Below, one piece after another: positions 14,701 to 26,000 of a stretch of 64,000 bases of DNA. The notes below the pieces were generated by a model. It made no database searches and was not told the origin of the DNA. It saw only the letters and a list, made by a program, of their open reading frames with translations. The position numbers and the translations under genes were made by a program. The DNA is from Phallusia mammillata (Eukaryota > Chordata > Ascidiacea > Phlebobranchia > Ascidiidae): the NCBI GenBank assembly GCA_003260075.1, contig QLIY01000127.1, forward strand, positions 62,001 to 126,000, read 5' to 3'. Every line of letters starts with the position of its first letter. Position 1 is the first letter of the stretch.

Positions 14701-15298
14701 AACAGGACCAATAAATATATACAGCAAAGATGGAAAATAAAGTTGGCTAAAATAGTTAAATCAACCTCCAAGGAAAAGCAGGGTTCATAAGTGCACTAAA
14801 AAATGGACCTAAGCATCACCCGACCAACTTGCCTGTTGCAAGATTTACAAAAGACATATATTTTTCATTCAAACCTAATCATAAAAGATTTACTGTAAAA
14901 ACAAAAAAGTGATGAGGTGAAACAGTTCATACCTTAAATATCCCACAAAACTCATAATCAGAGTTCCTTCCAAGATTCCAGCCTGTAAAACAGAGTATGT
15001 GATATTAAAATTAACAACATGCAAAAAATAACTGAGGTAAACTGTTTTATTCCTGTATTCAGTGTTAAATTGGAGACACAATACATTCAACTGAAATATA
15101 CATATTCTAAGCAAATGTTAAAAAATGCAGGTAGACAAATATACTTTTAATTTCAATATTACAGATTGTAAACCGTAAATTGTATTGTACCTCTTTAAAT
15201 GCATAAGGAAGTCCAAGAACGCCAGCTCCAATAAAAGAAATAAAGATATTCCCAAAAACCTTTGTAGAACTTCTCGTTCCAGCACCAGACCCGTGCAT
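8730..15298 (-). CDS. SLC36/AVT3-like vacuolar amino acid transporter
   Basis: This is a multi-pass transporter of the amino acid/auxin permease superfamily, SLC36 (PAT) branch; relatives move small neutral amino acids, often out of lysosomes. Coding exons on the minus strand: 15298-15191, 14982-14933, 14488-14311, 13855-13735, 13295-13097, 12566-12489, 11999-11930, 11726-11662, 11116-11050, 10976-10928, 10554-10424, 9829-9678, 9121-9062 and 8856-8730. All junctions are GT-AG and the phases agree, giving 1455 nt and 484 residues, the usual family length. The first helix contains FGNIFISFIGAGVLGLPYAF, followed by GYGDVGYFAMG and a GFCCAYLIF helix. About 11 hydrophobic segments are visible. The N-terminal motif resembles plant and protist AVT3 vacuolar transporters more than human PAT1. 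The intron between exons 11 and 12 holds a G-run duplication (10100-10345). It is head to head with LAMTOR1. Confidence 0.93.
10095..10345. repeat. Direct duplication of ~115 bp around a G10 run
   Basis: A segment beginning ACTCGAGTACTTTCAGTTTG occurs twice with only a few differences, separated by a run of G at 10212-10221. It lies in an intron of the SLC36-like gene. The low divergence and the G-run junction fit two unmerged alleles. Confidence 0.7.
12640..12735. repeat. Short tandem repeat, ~50-bp unit
   Basis: Two consecutive imperfect copies contain TTGTATAGATTTTAAAG followed by a variant of TTGAGCATTGTGAACC, with a partial third. It lies in an intron of the SLC36-like gene, just upstream of exon 6 in the transcript direction. 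Confidence 0.55.
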
Positions 15299-15822
15299 TT
15301 TTCCAACTACTTGGTTCCTAGGACCTTATGTTCAAAATTATAATTGTTTCTGAACTTCTATATTAAATGATATCTAACAACGAAGCAAATAAAGTACAGC
15401 TTCTGTACATTTAGGTTACAAGGTGATTCACCTGCCACAACACAACTGATGACGTCATAGACAAAAAGAAAAAAACGAGAGATGAACTACATATTCCTTC
15501 AAATTTTAAAGAGATACACACATTGCTTTTGGGGTATCACCCTGGAATACAAAAATTTAACCAACTTGTGCAGCGAGTTTGAAAGTTCTTGATTTATTTC
15601 CGAAAAAAATCACTCTACTTGTTTCATATTAATAATTTGCCATGGTACCTTATTATTATTCTATTGTCTATTATACGCATGACTGGTTGTTGTTTATTGA
15701 AGCGCAAAGTCTCGGGATTGAGATTGACAAAATAATCAAGTATAATTCTGTTTTCATTGAAGTTTTCAGCTGTTTGTCAACAAATACTTGTTATTAAGCA
15801 ACTCAGCTAAACAAACGTAGCA
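15299..15822. promoter_or_regulatory. Bidirectional promoter region between SLC36-like gene and LAMTOR1
   Basis: The two start codons diverge across 524 bp, so both 5' untranslated regions and promoters must fit here. The segment has a perfect palindromic CRE, TGACGTCA, at 15450-15457, and close to it an AGGTGATTCACCT palindrome at 15421-15433. I saw no CACGTG (CLEAR/TFEB-type) box. A pyrimidine-rich stretch ending TTTTCAG near 15769 could be a splice acceptor for a 5' untranslated exon or trans-spliced leader of LAMTOR1. Confidence 0.55.
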
Positions 15823-17819
15823 ATGGGATGCTGTAATAGCTGCCTAGGTAATGGCGAAGACGAAAATGTATGTCTTTTTCTTGCTTTTTTGTGTGCTAAA
15901 TTTTGCTAATTAAAATAAGACTAAGTATCCAGTTAATTGTATATCTGTGAGAACTAACAAACACTCTCTATTGTTAGGATGAAACCAGGCCGTTTTTACC
16001 AAAAGAAGGGACAGGGGTGTCCATTAACGATACAACGGAGCCTATATTATCAGCATATGACTATGATGATATGACACCTCCTGGCAGTTTGCCAAAAATT
16101 AAACATGACGAGCAATCCATTCTGAGTGGAATAATCACACAATACAATAAGTAAGTTGTTTTACATCATTATTTCATTGAACATGCTTAGCATTTTTTAG
16201 AGATGTATGAAAGGATTAAATTGTGATGTTATTCTCATTACAAATCTTTACCCAATCTCAATACCCATAACCACCAGCAATTTCATAAGTGCACAGAAGT
16301 ATATATTTTTTATTGATTTTTTTCTGTTTTTTTCATGGGGTTCGAACCTAGGACACTCTCGGGGAAGAATCCTGGTCAGTTTTTTTATGTCTGTATATGG
16401 TTCAGGCAGGCCGGTCCATTCGGCAAACCATGCAGTAACATGCATGCAATGTGTAATGCCAACAAGTGTTTCATTAGTGACATGTCATGAAAACCACAGA
16501 TTTGACCAGAACGTTTCTGACATCCAGTCTGCAGAGTATGGCAGTTACACGATCTCGTTTGAACAAAAAAAAGCATGCTATTTTTGGGGTGCTGCATGCA
16601 GAATTTTTGCACCAGGCATATAAAAAAAGATTGTCGTACTGCCTTGCCTTCTATAGCTTGCCTGCACCTGCTGAAAATGGTCTTGCAGGCAGGACATGTT
16701 TGTTCTGCATGCCTAAGATCTTGCCAGAAACTACCATGTTCTGCGGACTGGTCTGACGTTTAATGTATAGTCTAAGTGTTCATTTATCATCTTTTTGTTG
16801 CAGTGATGTGATTGACATTACAGCTTTGGAGTCAAAAATTGACGCTGTTGAATATATGAATCGAGTACAACAATACAAGTAAGTGCAGCTTCTTTCAACC
16901 TAATGCTCTTCTGTTCATTTGCATTAAAACTTGTTCAATTTTAGCCGCAAGGTGTCAACCCTGACAAGTGGAACAAGATACAAGCAACCTTCCTTGCATT
17001 CATCTGGTAGTAATCCTGCCTCCATCCTTAATGCACCATCCATCTCCATTAATGATGTTTATCTGGTAAGGGTTTTAGTGGTTTACGATCAATGCATTGA
17101 ATTGTTTTAAAAATGTTTCCTGTTAATGTAGTCTAAGTTAAGCCACTAAATAGGGTGATCAATTTCTTTATCTTTCCAAAAATACTGTTTTAGCATGCCA
17201 ACATACATTTTCAAACAGTTAAAGTTGGAACTATTCAGTTCTTAAGAATTAAAAGTTGTTATGTTATGCTTGAGGGGTAAAAAACAACCGTGTGGTGTAA
17301 TCAGGGATCTTGCATTTAAGCCCAAAATAGAGGAAAAAAAATTCTTTAATATACATGTAATTGTGAGGTGAACAGTCAAAATTAGTTTTTGCAATATTGT
17401 TTAGTCTAAATACAAATTAACACAAAGTGTTTGTTTTTGCAATGACTTTAAAGTTGCTCTATTGCCAAAACTTCGTAATAAAGTTACTTTTACCTTTTCA
17501 ATTTTTTTTACATTGCTCTGTCACAAACGTTACCATGTTATTTGTTAATGATTTTGTCCAGTTTCAATAAAATATTTTCTGTACTTACCATTGTTAAACG
17601 CCGACTTAAATAATTTTGGATCAAAGAAGAAAAGACACTGTGCCATCTGGTGTGATATGTAGCAAATTTCCAAATGCAAAATCCATAGAACCCTAAACGT
17701 TTCAAACAATAAAATGTTATTTACAGATTACCGAAGTTTCGAATGGCTTGCAATCTGCAATGAACAATGTGAAAATTGCAAAGACAGATGAACTTGTATT
17801 AAGTTTAAACCATCGGTAG
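15823..17819 (+). CDS. LAMTOR1: LAMTOR1 (p18), Ragulator membrane anchor
   Basis: LAMTOR1 anchors the pentameric Ragulator complex, and through it the Rag GTPases and mTORC1, to the lysosome surface. Exons: 15823-15867, 15978-16150, 16804-16878, 16945-17065 and 17727-17819. Phases agree, giving 507 nt and 168 residues; the human protein has 161. The N terminus MGCCNSCLGN carries Gly2 for myristoylation and Cys3/Cys4 for palmitoylation, as in the human protein. Conserved blocks follow: DEQSILSGIITQYNNDVIDI, then EYMNRVQQYNRKVSTL (human EYMDRARQYSTRL), and the C-terminal DELVLSL. The middle is Ser/Pro-rich and variable. The intron after exon 2 (16151-16803) contains repetitive-looking sequence without a gene. 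Its divergent neighbour is a predicted lysosomal amino acid transporter, so the two may be co-regulated. Confidence 0.95.
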
Positions 17820-19302
17820 ACAATCACACAAAAACAGACTCACCACTGATATGTTCTGCAACTGCCATTGTGTTTGTTGCTGGAAGCATGCATTGTCAAA
17901 ATGCTTGTGGAAACTAGCACCAAGCTACTCCATTTCTATGAAGGATATGTCACATTTGGTAAAAATTTGTTGAAATTTTGGACAAGCGATGTTTGGTATA
18001 CATTCTCCAACATTTCATGTGGTACCAACCATATAAAGCTCTTCTGGCGTATTTTGGTACCAACGTTTTGACGTCCTAAACAAGTCATTTACATCAGGTA
18101 AATAACCAGTGGTGGGATTCAGTTGGTTCGCACTGGTTCTATAGAACCATCTTACGAAATTTTATGAGAATGAACTGGCTAGGTTACTGTCAATGGACTT
18201 TTTGTAACAGAACCAGCTGAAATATATGACTTTTGTGATAGAACCAGCTGACAAAAAATTGAATCCTACCACTGTAAATAACACTGAATCTGCAATCAGT
18301 ACAAAATAAATTTCCAGAAGAGTTCTATAAGATTGACATTATGCCTGGTAGCAACAGCTTATATATTTTATGTGGTAAATTTAGTAACAACTATAGTTAC
18401 AGTTAATGATGACTTGAATAAAATTATGCAACTTTAAGCATTTTAATAAAATACTGCACCAAAACATAAAAAACATACCATTCCATGTATTAAAATCTAG
18501 TTATTGATGACATTTATTCCACTTTTTATCGTTCACAGAAAAAACATGAATGTTGGTGTTCATAACTTGCATTTAAACATTGTTACTGCGCTAGAATCTA
18601 AATGTGTTTTAACAGAATATGTATGATTTTCAATGTTCGTTCATTTTGCATTTTCTTATCAAATCTTTGCTTATGATTCACACGCTATAGGTTGTGTCTG
18701 GATCAACCTAAATAAAAAAAACTGTGTTTCACCAAAAAACTGTTTGAATTTTCAACATAACAGATCAAAGGAAGTGACATTTGTGCCATTTTGTCGATAT
18801 TTCCCAGTAGCAGTTCGACATGTCTCGTGCCGTCAACAGGCAATGTCATTTAAATCACATTTCAACACAGGAAGGATGTTTATTAGCTTCTGACATAACA
18901 GTAAATAGCCCTCAAGGCCTAAACAAACACATGTGTATGTACTTTTATTCCAAAACATCAATTTTTACTGTGATTGAGCAATAGACATACACAAAAATAC
19001 ATTTTAAAATGGGCAAAAGTATGAAATGTATGTTTTTTGCAAATTGTGTCAGCGTAGTTTTGTGTTGTAATAACATTGATAAACAATTGACCTGATCAAT
19101 ATAAAAACAGTAATCACACATTTCACTGCAATAAATTTAAATAATCGATAAACATTTTTTTTAGGTATCTGGTACTGCACAACTGTTTATTTGTACAAAG
19201 CTGTTGGTGGTCCTTTACAGTTTAACAGTATTGCAATTAAAGTTTCACAGTGTCCACAATTGAAGAGTGATAGGCATTCCACAACCATAGGAAATTGGTA
19301 AT
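17820..19302. other. Intergenic region between convergent LAMTOR1 and CFAP97
   Basis: This probably contains the 3' untranslated regions of both genes. It also holds the hAT-type MITE described at 18107-18274. Nothing else was recognised. Confidence 0.45.
18107..18274. mobile_element. hAT-type MITE (CAGTGGTGGGATTC family)
   Basis: The element begins CAGTGGTGGGATTCAG and ends TTGAATCCTACCACTG, an inverted terminal pair. The perfect 8-bp direct repeat TAAATAAC flanks it at 18099-18106 and 18275-18282. The interior includes GGTTCTATAGAACCATC and a TCAATGGACTTTTTGTAACA block shared with the copies at 40511-40654 and about 52965-53144. It is non-coding and must have been moved by an hAT transposase in trans. 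Confidence 0.88.
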
Positions 19303-22089
19303 TCACCATGAATCTTGCCAAACAGGTTTTCCATGATGTTGTCTGCTTAAGCCAATTGCATCTCGCACAACGTCAGCATTTCTGGTCAGCTCTAAAAACA
19401 AAATAGGTTTCAAGTACAACAGCTTGTGCCATTAATAAATTGTGCCAGACAGAAGCCCACACATATTGCATGTATCTATTTAGAGATTCTGTCTTAGAAA
19501 TAATTGATGAGGTTCCTTACCATGTGCCCTTTGTACAGACATATTATTTCTGTCGATGGTGCCACCCATATACTTTGTTTGTTGCTTGTAATCTTCTAAC
19601 TGTGCCCTCCGCCTCATGCCTTGTGTCGGTTTTGCAGCTTGAAGCCTCTTTAGTAGTTGCTGTGAACATATTTGCGAAGTATTAGTGTCAGACAAGCCTC
19701 ACAAGGGATAATAAAAAATATTCAATCGGCACTTTTACACAAAAAATTTGCTAAATACTTGTCCTAGCTGGAACCTGTATTAAGGATTTCTTTCGAAACC
19801 AGAAAAATAAACAAACAAAAGTATGTTCAAAGTTGTAAAGATAATCTAAAACCTAGCATATATAGGCCTAGGCCAAACAGAATCAACTGGCACACAATAT
19901 TTGCACAGAATATATATTTCACCAAATGTTTTTGGCATCTTCAGTTCCTGAGTGAATTGAAAAAGTTGGTGTAAAAGTTGAAAAAGTTAAAAAACAATTT
20001 TGCGTACATGACTATAACCTGTAAAAAACATGTTTTCATGCGATTACCATGTTTTCTCGTTCGATTTGTTGTTGGTAATTGACCCGATTTATAGCCGAAT
20101 GGTATAGTTTTGTTGGCCTATCATCACGTTTCCTTGATACACTGTATCTGCTGGACCTAGAAGATGTTGACGTCCTGCAAACAAACAGTCCACAATTTTA
20201 AATGCAAACAATCATTGGCTTTTGTTTCTCCCAATTAATGCCTTACCTGCTTTGAGTGGATGCATTTGATTTGACTGTTGACACAGATCGCATACTAGAA
20301 GCACTTGATGGCCTTGATCTCCTTGAATTCATTTTCGTTATTTCACGAAGAAGCCTTTGATTTTCATGATCAATGTTTCGGACCTTAGTTGTTTTATAAA
20401 AAAATGTGTCATTATGCTTGACAATTACTTTTAAATATAAACAATTCTTGAAGCATAAGCATAAAAAATCGAACAGACCTGATCATTAGAGAAGGACATG
20501 TTTTTTCTCTGACTTCTACTTGAAAACTCTCCATCAAACCTTCTTCTGTATTGGATCTCCTAAAACAATAAAGACACATTAGCATGCAAAAGCAGTACAA
20601 TAAAATAATATCATAAATAATACCTTGGCATCTTGTTTCTTCTTCTCAAATTCCAAGACAGTTTCAAGTAAATTGCAAATTTCCATTGACTCTCTTGCTG
20701 AGGAATCCAGTAGTCTTTTTCTATGATTGCGAACAGCCATATCCCGTCTCATTTTTAAGTCCTTTTTGGTTGATTTTTTCTTATCATACTGCTCCCTTTC
20801 ATTTTCATCGCTGCTACTTGACCAGTGGTCATCATGGACCCTTCTCTGTTGTTGCATATCAGCAGTTTCAGCTCGTGAGGAATGCCTTTGGTGAGGTTCA
20901 TTCAAACCATCGCCACTTGAGGAATCTCGAAAGACAACATTGAGTTTCGTGATATGACGCATATTGGCCGGTGGCTTATTTTTCTTTGGAAAAGCAGGCT
21001 CATTTCGATGATGAAAAACAGGTGAATTGGGTGGTGATGTCAAAGGAGATACATCAGTTACATCTGAGTCTGAAGAATGTATCTTGTTTGAGACAGGTTT
21101 ACTCTTGCTATATGATTTTGCCCTCGCTTTTTTCTTCCCCTTTTTATGGCTTGAAACATGTTTGACAACATACGTGCTGTTATGAGATATATTCAATTGG
21201 TCATCGGATGTTTCTGAACCATTGGTATTGGATCTGTTTTTACTTGAAGTTGTTGAAACCCTAGAGGAGCTCCGTAGAGAGGTTGGCGATTTTGCAGCAC
21301 TGGCATTGCCACTGGTTCCATGCAATTCATCTGAACTGTCCTGACTAGACTCTGATGAGCTCGTTGTCAATGGATGAGCAAGTATATCTGCTTCAACTGT
21401 GTTTGAGGAGCTGGGTTGCAACTTTCTTTTATCTAAAAACAAATATATAATCAAACCATTATGTACATGTACAGGTATTGCTTGAAATACTAAGCTAGTC
21501 TGTAATCTAAAGTAGTTCATGTGTGATAAGATAAACATATATACATGAATAAACTGTTGCTGCCAGGCATAATCTATCAACAATTTTTAAGCTCTTCCAG
21601 CAGTATATATATATCTATTATAATATGCCAACGTTTCGATGTCCCATACGAGACACCTTCATCGGGGGGGGGGAATAAATTGAACATAATTTGAAAACAC
21701 AAAGTTGGTATAAAGAAAAAAGGGCAGCGAAACACACCAAAAAGTAGTGGTAAAAAACGCAGTGAAACGTTGGCATGTTAAAATAAATACTAAATACTGC
21801 TGAAAAAATTGCTGATGAACATACTTCCAGCACAGTTGGTGCACCCCCACCCTCAGTAAGACTTCTGGCATGAGTTTGAAGTGCAGCCTAGATTTTTCTA
21901 ACTTATATATACTTTGCCATGGAAATTGCTTGGACGGACTGGCATGATTTGATGTGACAGCATAAAGAGACTTGGAGTACTATGATTTATGTATGTTAGG
22001 TTTTCATAAACAAAATACTTGTTAACAAAAGTACCTTGCTTTGGTGACTGCTCATCATCAAAGAAATCATAATCCACTTTATCATCCAT
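19303..22089 (-). CDS. CFAP97: CFAP97 (hemingway-type) cilia/flagella protein
   Basis: This is the cilia- and flagella-associated protein 97 family (KIAA1430 domain, Drosophila hemingway). Exons on the minus strand: 22089-22035, 21432-20624, 20559-20479, 20383-20247, 20174-20048, 19659-19521 and 19391-19303. Phases agree, giving 1437 nt and 478 residues. The N terminus MDDKVDYDFFDDEQ matches the short acidic motif at the start of vertebrate CFAP97 (VDHSFFDSD). The long second exon is Ser-rich and disordered. The conserved C-terminal domain reads LYHSAINRVNYQQQIEREN, then QLLKRLQAAKPTQGMRRRAQ and LEDYKQQTKYMGG, the KIAA1430 signature. An upstream TTG codon at 22098 is in frame, but ATG at 22089 is the natural start. 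It is convergent with LAMTOR1. Confidence 0.9.
21600..21675. repeat. Repeat fragment ending in a G run
   Basis: In the first CFAP97 intron, the sequence AACGTTTCGATGTCCCATAC followed by GAGACACCTTCATC runs into ten G (21664-21673). A related segment in opposite orientation lies near 36222-36255 inside ERCC5 (GATGAAGGTGTCTTATATGG). This points to a dispersed repeat. Confidence 0.45.
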
Positions 22090-23045
22090 TATCGACAATT
22101 TATTATTTATCGACAGCTTAAACAGTGCAATGTTTTCTACAGTCGCATTACAGCTACCTTTTTACATCTGAAAAATGTAAAATGCGTGCCACTAACACAT
22201 TTCAACATGTACTATGTACTTCAAATAGTTTGCTCTCAGCAGAAATGCACAACGGTCTCTTTGGAGGTTTATTAAAGTCAAACATCCACATCTATCTCTA
22301 GAGTTATTAGCTGTTGTAACAGTTGTATACAGCTCAAACCTTCACCTCGTGTTACAGTCGTTTTTGGTTTTAAGACTTTAAACACGCCTAAATTTTGTCA
22401 GAGAACCAGACTTGCTGTACATGAAAAATCAGTTACTAACGCAGTTATTTAATACACTAGCGTCAGCAGATGTCGCATGTTAAAAATTACATACGCCACA
22501 AAAGCGTTTATACATGACTTGGTTATGAAACTGCCTAGCTTGCAAACCTTAATTAACTTCCACATCCGCCAACAGTGCAACTAGAAAACCACTTTCATTG
22601 TTTATAGCAACTGACAAAAATGGCTCCCTCTAGGGGTCTGCAAAAACAAACTACTTTCGAACTCCTAATTTTTTTACTGGGGTACAAATATATAAATATA
22701 TTTTCCGAATAGATAACTGTCTGTAAAACACTTTACATCCTAAACTGCAAACTGAAAAGCAAAATTATAACGAAGAGCTGTATTTTTTTAAAAAACACAG
22801 CTTTCGGTAAAAATCTAAACATTCGAAACCGTAGGCTAAACTGCGAAGTGTAAAAATAAGACAAAACAGAAGCGCTGTTGTCAAAAGTTTATTTACAAAT
22901 AATAATAATAAAAAGCGACAAGTCGTTGAGTCGTTAAAAACACAGGCAGTGCCCTCAAGCACAAACACAAAAACGCCGAGAAGGCTATGACTTTGCTATC
23001 GCAAATTCTTTGGCAAAACAGTACTCCGAAACACAGGCAGCTGTC
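22090..23045. other. Intergenic region upstream of CFAP97
   Basis: AT-rich sequence between CFAP97 and the downstream end of the CNG channel gene. It should include the CFAP97 promoter and the channel's 3' untranslated region. No repeat or further gene was recognised. Confidence 0.4.
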
Positions 23046-26000
23046 TCAAGTAGCAGATGATTTTGATCTTGTAATAGACTCTATCGATTTTGGTGGCAAA
23101 TTATCATTTTGAGACGAACAAGAAGGCTGTTCATAATCCGTTACTGTAAGAAGTGGCCTTGTGCCTTGCGACTCGAGCTGAAAAATTCGCTCCTTTAGTT
23201 TCTGCTGAGTGCTGGTATATTCGGACATCATACAAGCGAACTTGCTCTGTAGCTTAGTTAGGCGAATCGCCATCATTTCTACTTTTTCGGTCATCTCCAT
23301 TTCGTCCATTGGAACTTCCTGAAAAATTGTAAAACCGCTTAAAACATGAAATGATGTTATATCAGATCAGAGTTGTAAGCGAAACTGAGTTTGTGGCCCG
23401 AACCTGAAAGTACAGGCCTAAACTCAGGCCATACCCCATTTTTCAAAAAAGCAAAGCTCAAATCAGGCACAAAAGTAGGTAAAAATGCAACAAAAATGAT
23501 GCTGAGTGTGAACTAAGTCCGAACAGAACCTGTTTTATTGAAACTCAAGCCCGAATCCGGTCCGAACTCAAAGCCCAGACGAAAAAACAGAGCCGATTTA
23601 CTACTCTGTATCAATTTGCTGACAACAACAAAAATCTCAAACAAAACGTCCTATCAGTTAAATTAAATATATTACTGATGCAGTGCATAAGTGGTCTTGT
23701 ACCTCGTCTTCTTTTTTGTCGACCAAACCGTCTTTCATGAGAATCTTTTTTCCTTTTTCCTCAAGTACTTGTTTGGCTCCAGGATATTCTGAAAGTACTT
23801 CCAGCAGATCGTCTTTTGACAGGCAAAAAAGGTCAGTATACCTGTAAAGCAGCCAGAAATATTAAGCTACGACTTGTTTTAGTGCTATTAAACCACGAGA
23901 GTAAACTTACCCAATGCTTCGAACATTGGCAGTTCTACGGTTTCCAGTTTTGGTTCCAGATATATTCAGGATACTGATTTCCCCAAAATAAGCTCCATTT
24001 CCTAAGACTGCGTATTGCGTGATTCCGTCATCTGCTACCACTCCTAGTTTTCCTGAAATAAACGTTAGTAAAATTTAATATCAGTCCCCAAAAAGTATTC
24101 TGAGTATAAGTAATAAGCTTGTGGATCGGGTATATCTCTTCGTACCAATTTAAAAAAAGATATTCGCAGTGTGCTATGAGTTGTGTATGTTGCAAAGGAA
24201 GAAAGCTTGTGCTGTTTTTTGTCAGTGGTGGTCACTAGTAAGGATCCTAAGTAAGGGTTTGTGGCCCAAAAAAGCACCCTGTGGCACACTTAAGAAACGG
24301 TGGCTTAAACCTTTGACACGATCAAATACTTTAGCCTTTTTGTCAAACTGCTAACCTTCTTTTACGATGTACATTTCTTTTCCAACGTCTCCCTTGCGGC
24401 AAATATAATCTCCAGGACTAAACACTTGAGGCTGTAGTTTGAGAACAAGCTCTATTAGAAGACCCGGTTCACAGTCCTAAAGTTGAAAATAACAATTCCA
24501 CGATGTTAATAACCATAGAATACCAAATATGGAATAACCATAAAATACCAAATATAGAAATAAGCATTAAATACCACATGAGGAAATAACCAGAAAATAC
24601 CCTATATGGAAACTACCATAAAATAAGAAATATGAAAATAACCATAAATACCAAATATGGAAATAAACATAATTTGCCAGATATTGAAATAACCACACCA
24701 AAAATTATGTGGACATTAATACCAAGGTACCAAATTTTGACGAATCTAGAATGTTTTAAATTAAAAACAAAAATGTTCCATGCCTGAAAGATGCTGACTC
24801 GTTTTAGAGTTTCCAGATGAACGCTGATGGCAATTTCTGCCCTTAGTGTGTCTGGAAGCAAACTTAGCACAGCTTTTTCATCCGTGGATTTCTTGTTCGT
24901 CCATAGGTAATCAAACCACTTGATCACACGTTTCTGTAGCGTCTTATTCACAGCTCGGAACTAAACGAATATGTCAAAATTTAAAACAAGTAGCATGTTC
25001 GAAAAATCATTCTCTGATGCACGGTAAAGGCTTTAAGTAGACCATGCTACAGGCAGTGGTTGTAACCTGTGTTTAAAAGCCTTCAAATAGGTAATTTGAT
25101 ATTTTTAAGAGAGTAATTATCTATCATTTGCGCCATCTTTCTTTGACGTCATGGGGGGGGGGAGTTGTAACCTGTGTTTAAAAGCCTTCAAAAAGGTTAT
25201 TTGGTATTGTTAAGAGAGTAATTATCTATCATTTGCGCCATCTTTCTTTGACGTCATAGTTGGCAATTTCAGTTTTTTTAATGGGGTAAAATAAAATTAT
25301 CTTGATGTTTGTAAGGGTAACGACACTGAAAAGGTTAAAACCCACCACTAAGTACCACAGTCATTACATATTAACACAATGTGATGCAGACGTTTCAACA
25401 ATCACTATTCTGCAAAGGGGTTTCTAGTTTATTTGTTTTTTCCTTTTTGCTATAAAACAGCCGTAAAACCGTGGACGACAAAATCCGTGGTTAAAATCAG
25501 TCAGCTTCGGGTGAACAAATATATGTTTCACCTAAACGGCATCATCAGTTCCTTATTCAAATAGAATTCGTATTGAACAGAAATCATCAAGGATTTTATC
25601 TTTCATTGGTTTTACTGTTTTGTAGTCGAAGTTAAAAAAAGGCAAACGGTGATCTTTTGTTCCATCCCTGCTGTTGATGGTTTTAATCCATTACTGAAAC
25701 TATTATTCGCAAAGATTTTACATACCTGCATGTACTGTTTAATGGCATCCATTTTGCTTTGGAGGGGGGGGGGCCACCACTAAGTACCACAGTCACTACA
25801 TATTAAAACAATGTGATGCAGACGTTTCAACAGTCATGACTGTGCACTATTCTGCAAAGGGATATCTTGTTTATGTGTTTTTTCCTTTTTGCTATAAAAC
25901 AGCAGTGAAAATATGGACGACAAAATCCGTGGTTAAAATCAGTTAGTTTCGGGTGAACAAATATATGTTTTACCTAAATGGCATCATCAGTTCCCTATTG

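Noticed and set aside
16335..16370. GGTTCGAACCTAGG as a tRNA B box in a LAMTOR1 intron
   Set aside because: I could not find an A box or paired acceptor stem around it.
20686..21165. Plus-strand frames opposite CFAP97 exon 2
   Set aside because: They are antisense shadows of a well-supported coding exon and have no family resemblance.
24510..24700. Regularly spaced repeats as a CRISPR-like array
   Set aside because: The units are contiguous AT-rich tandem copies without unique spacers, in a eukaryotic intron.
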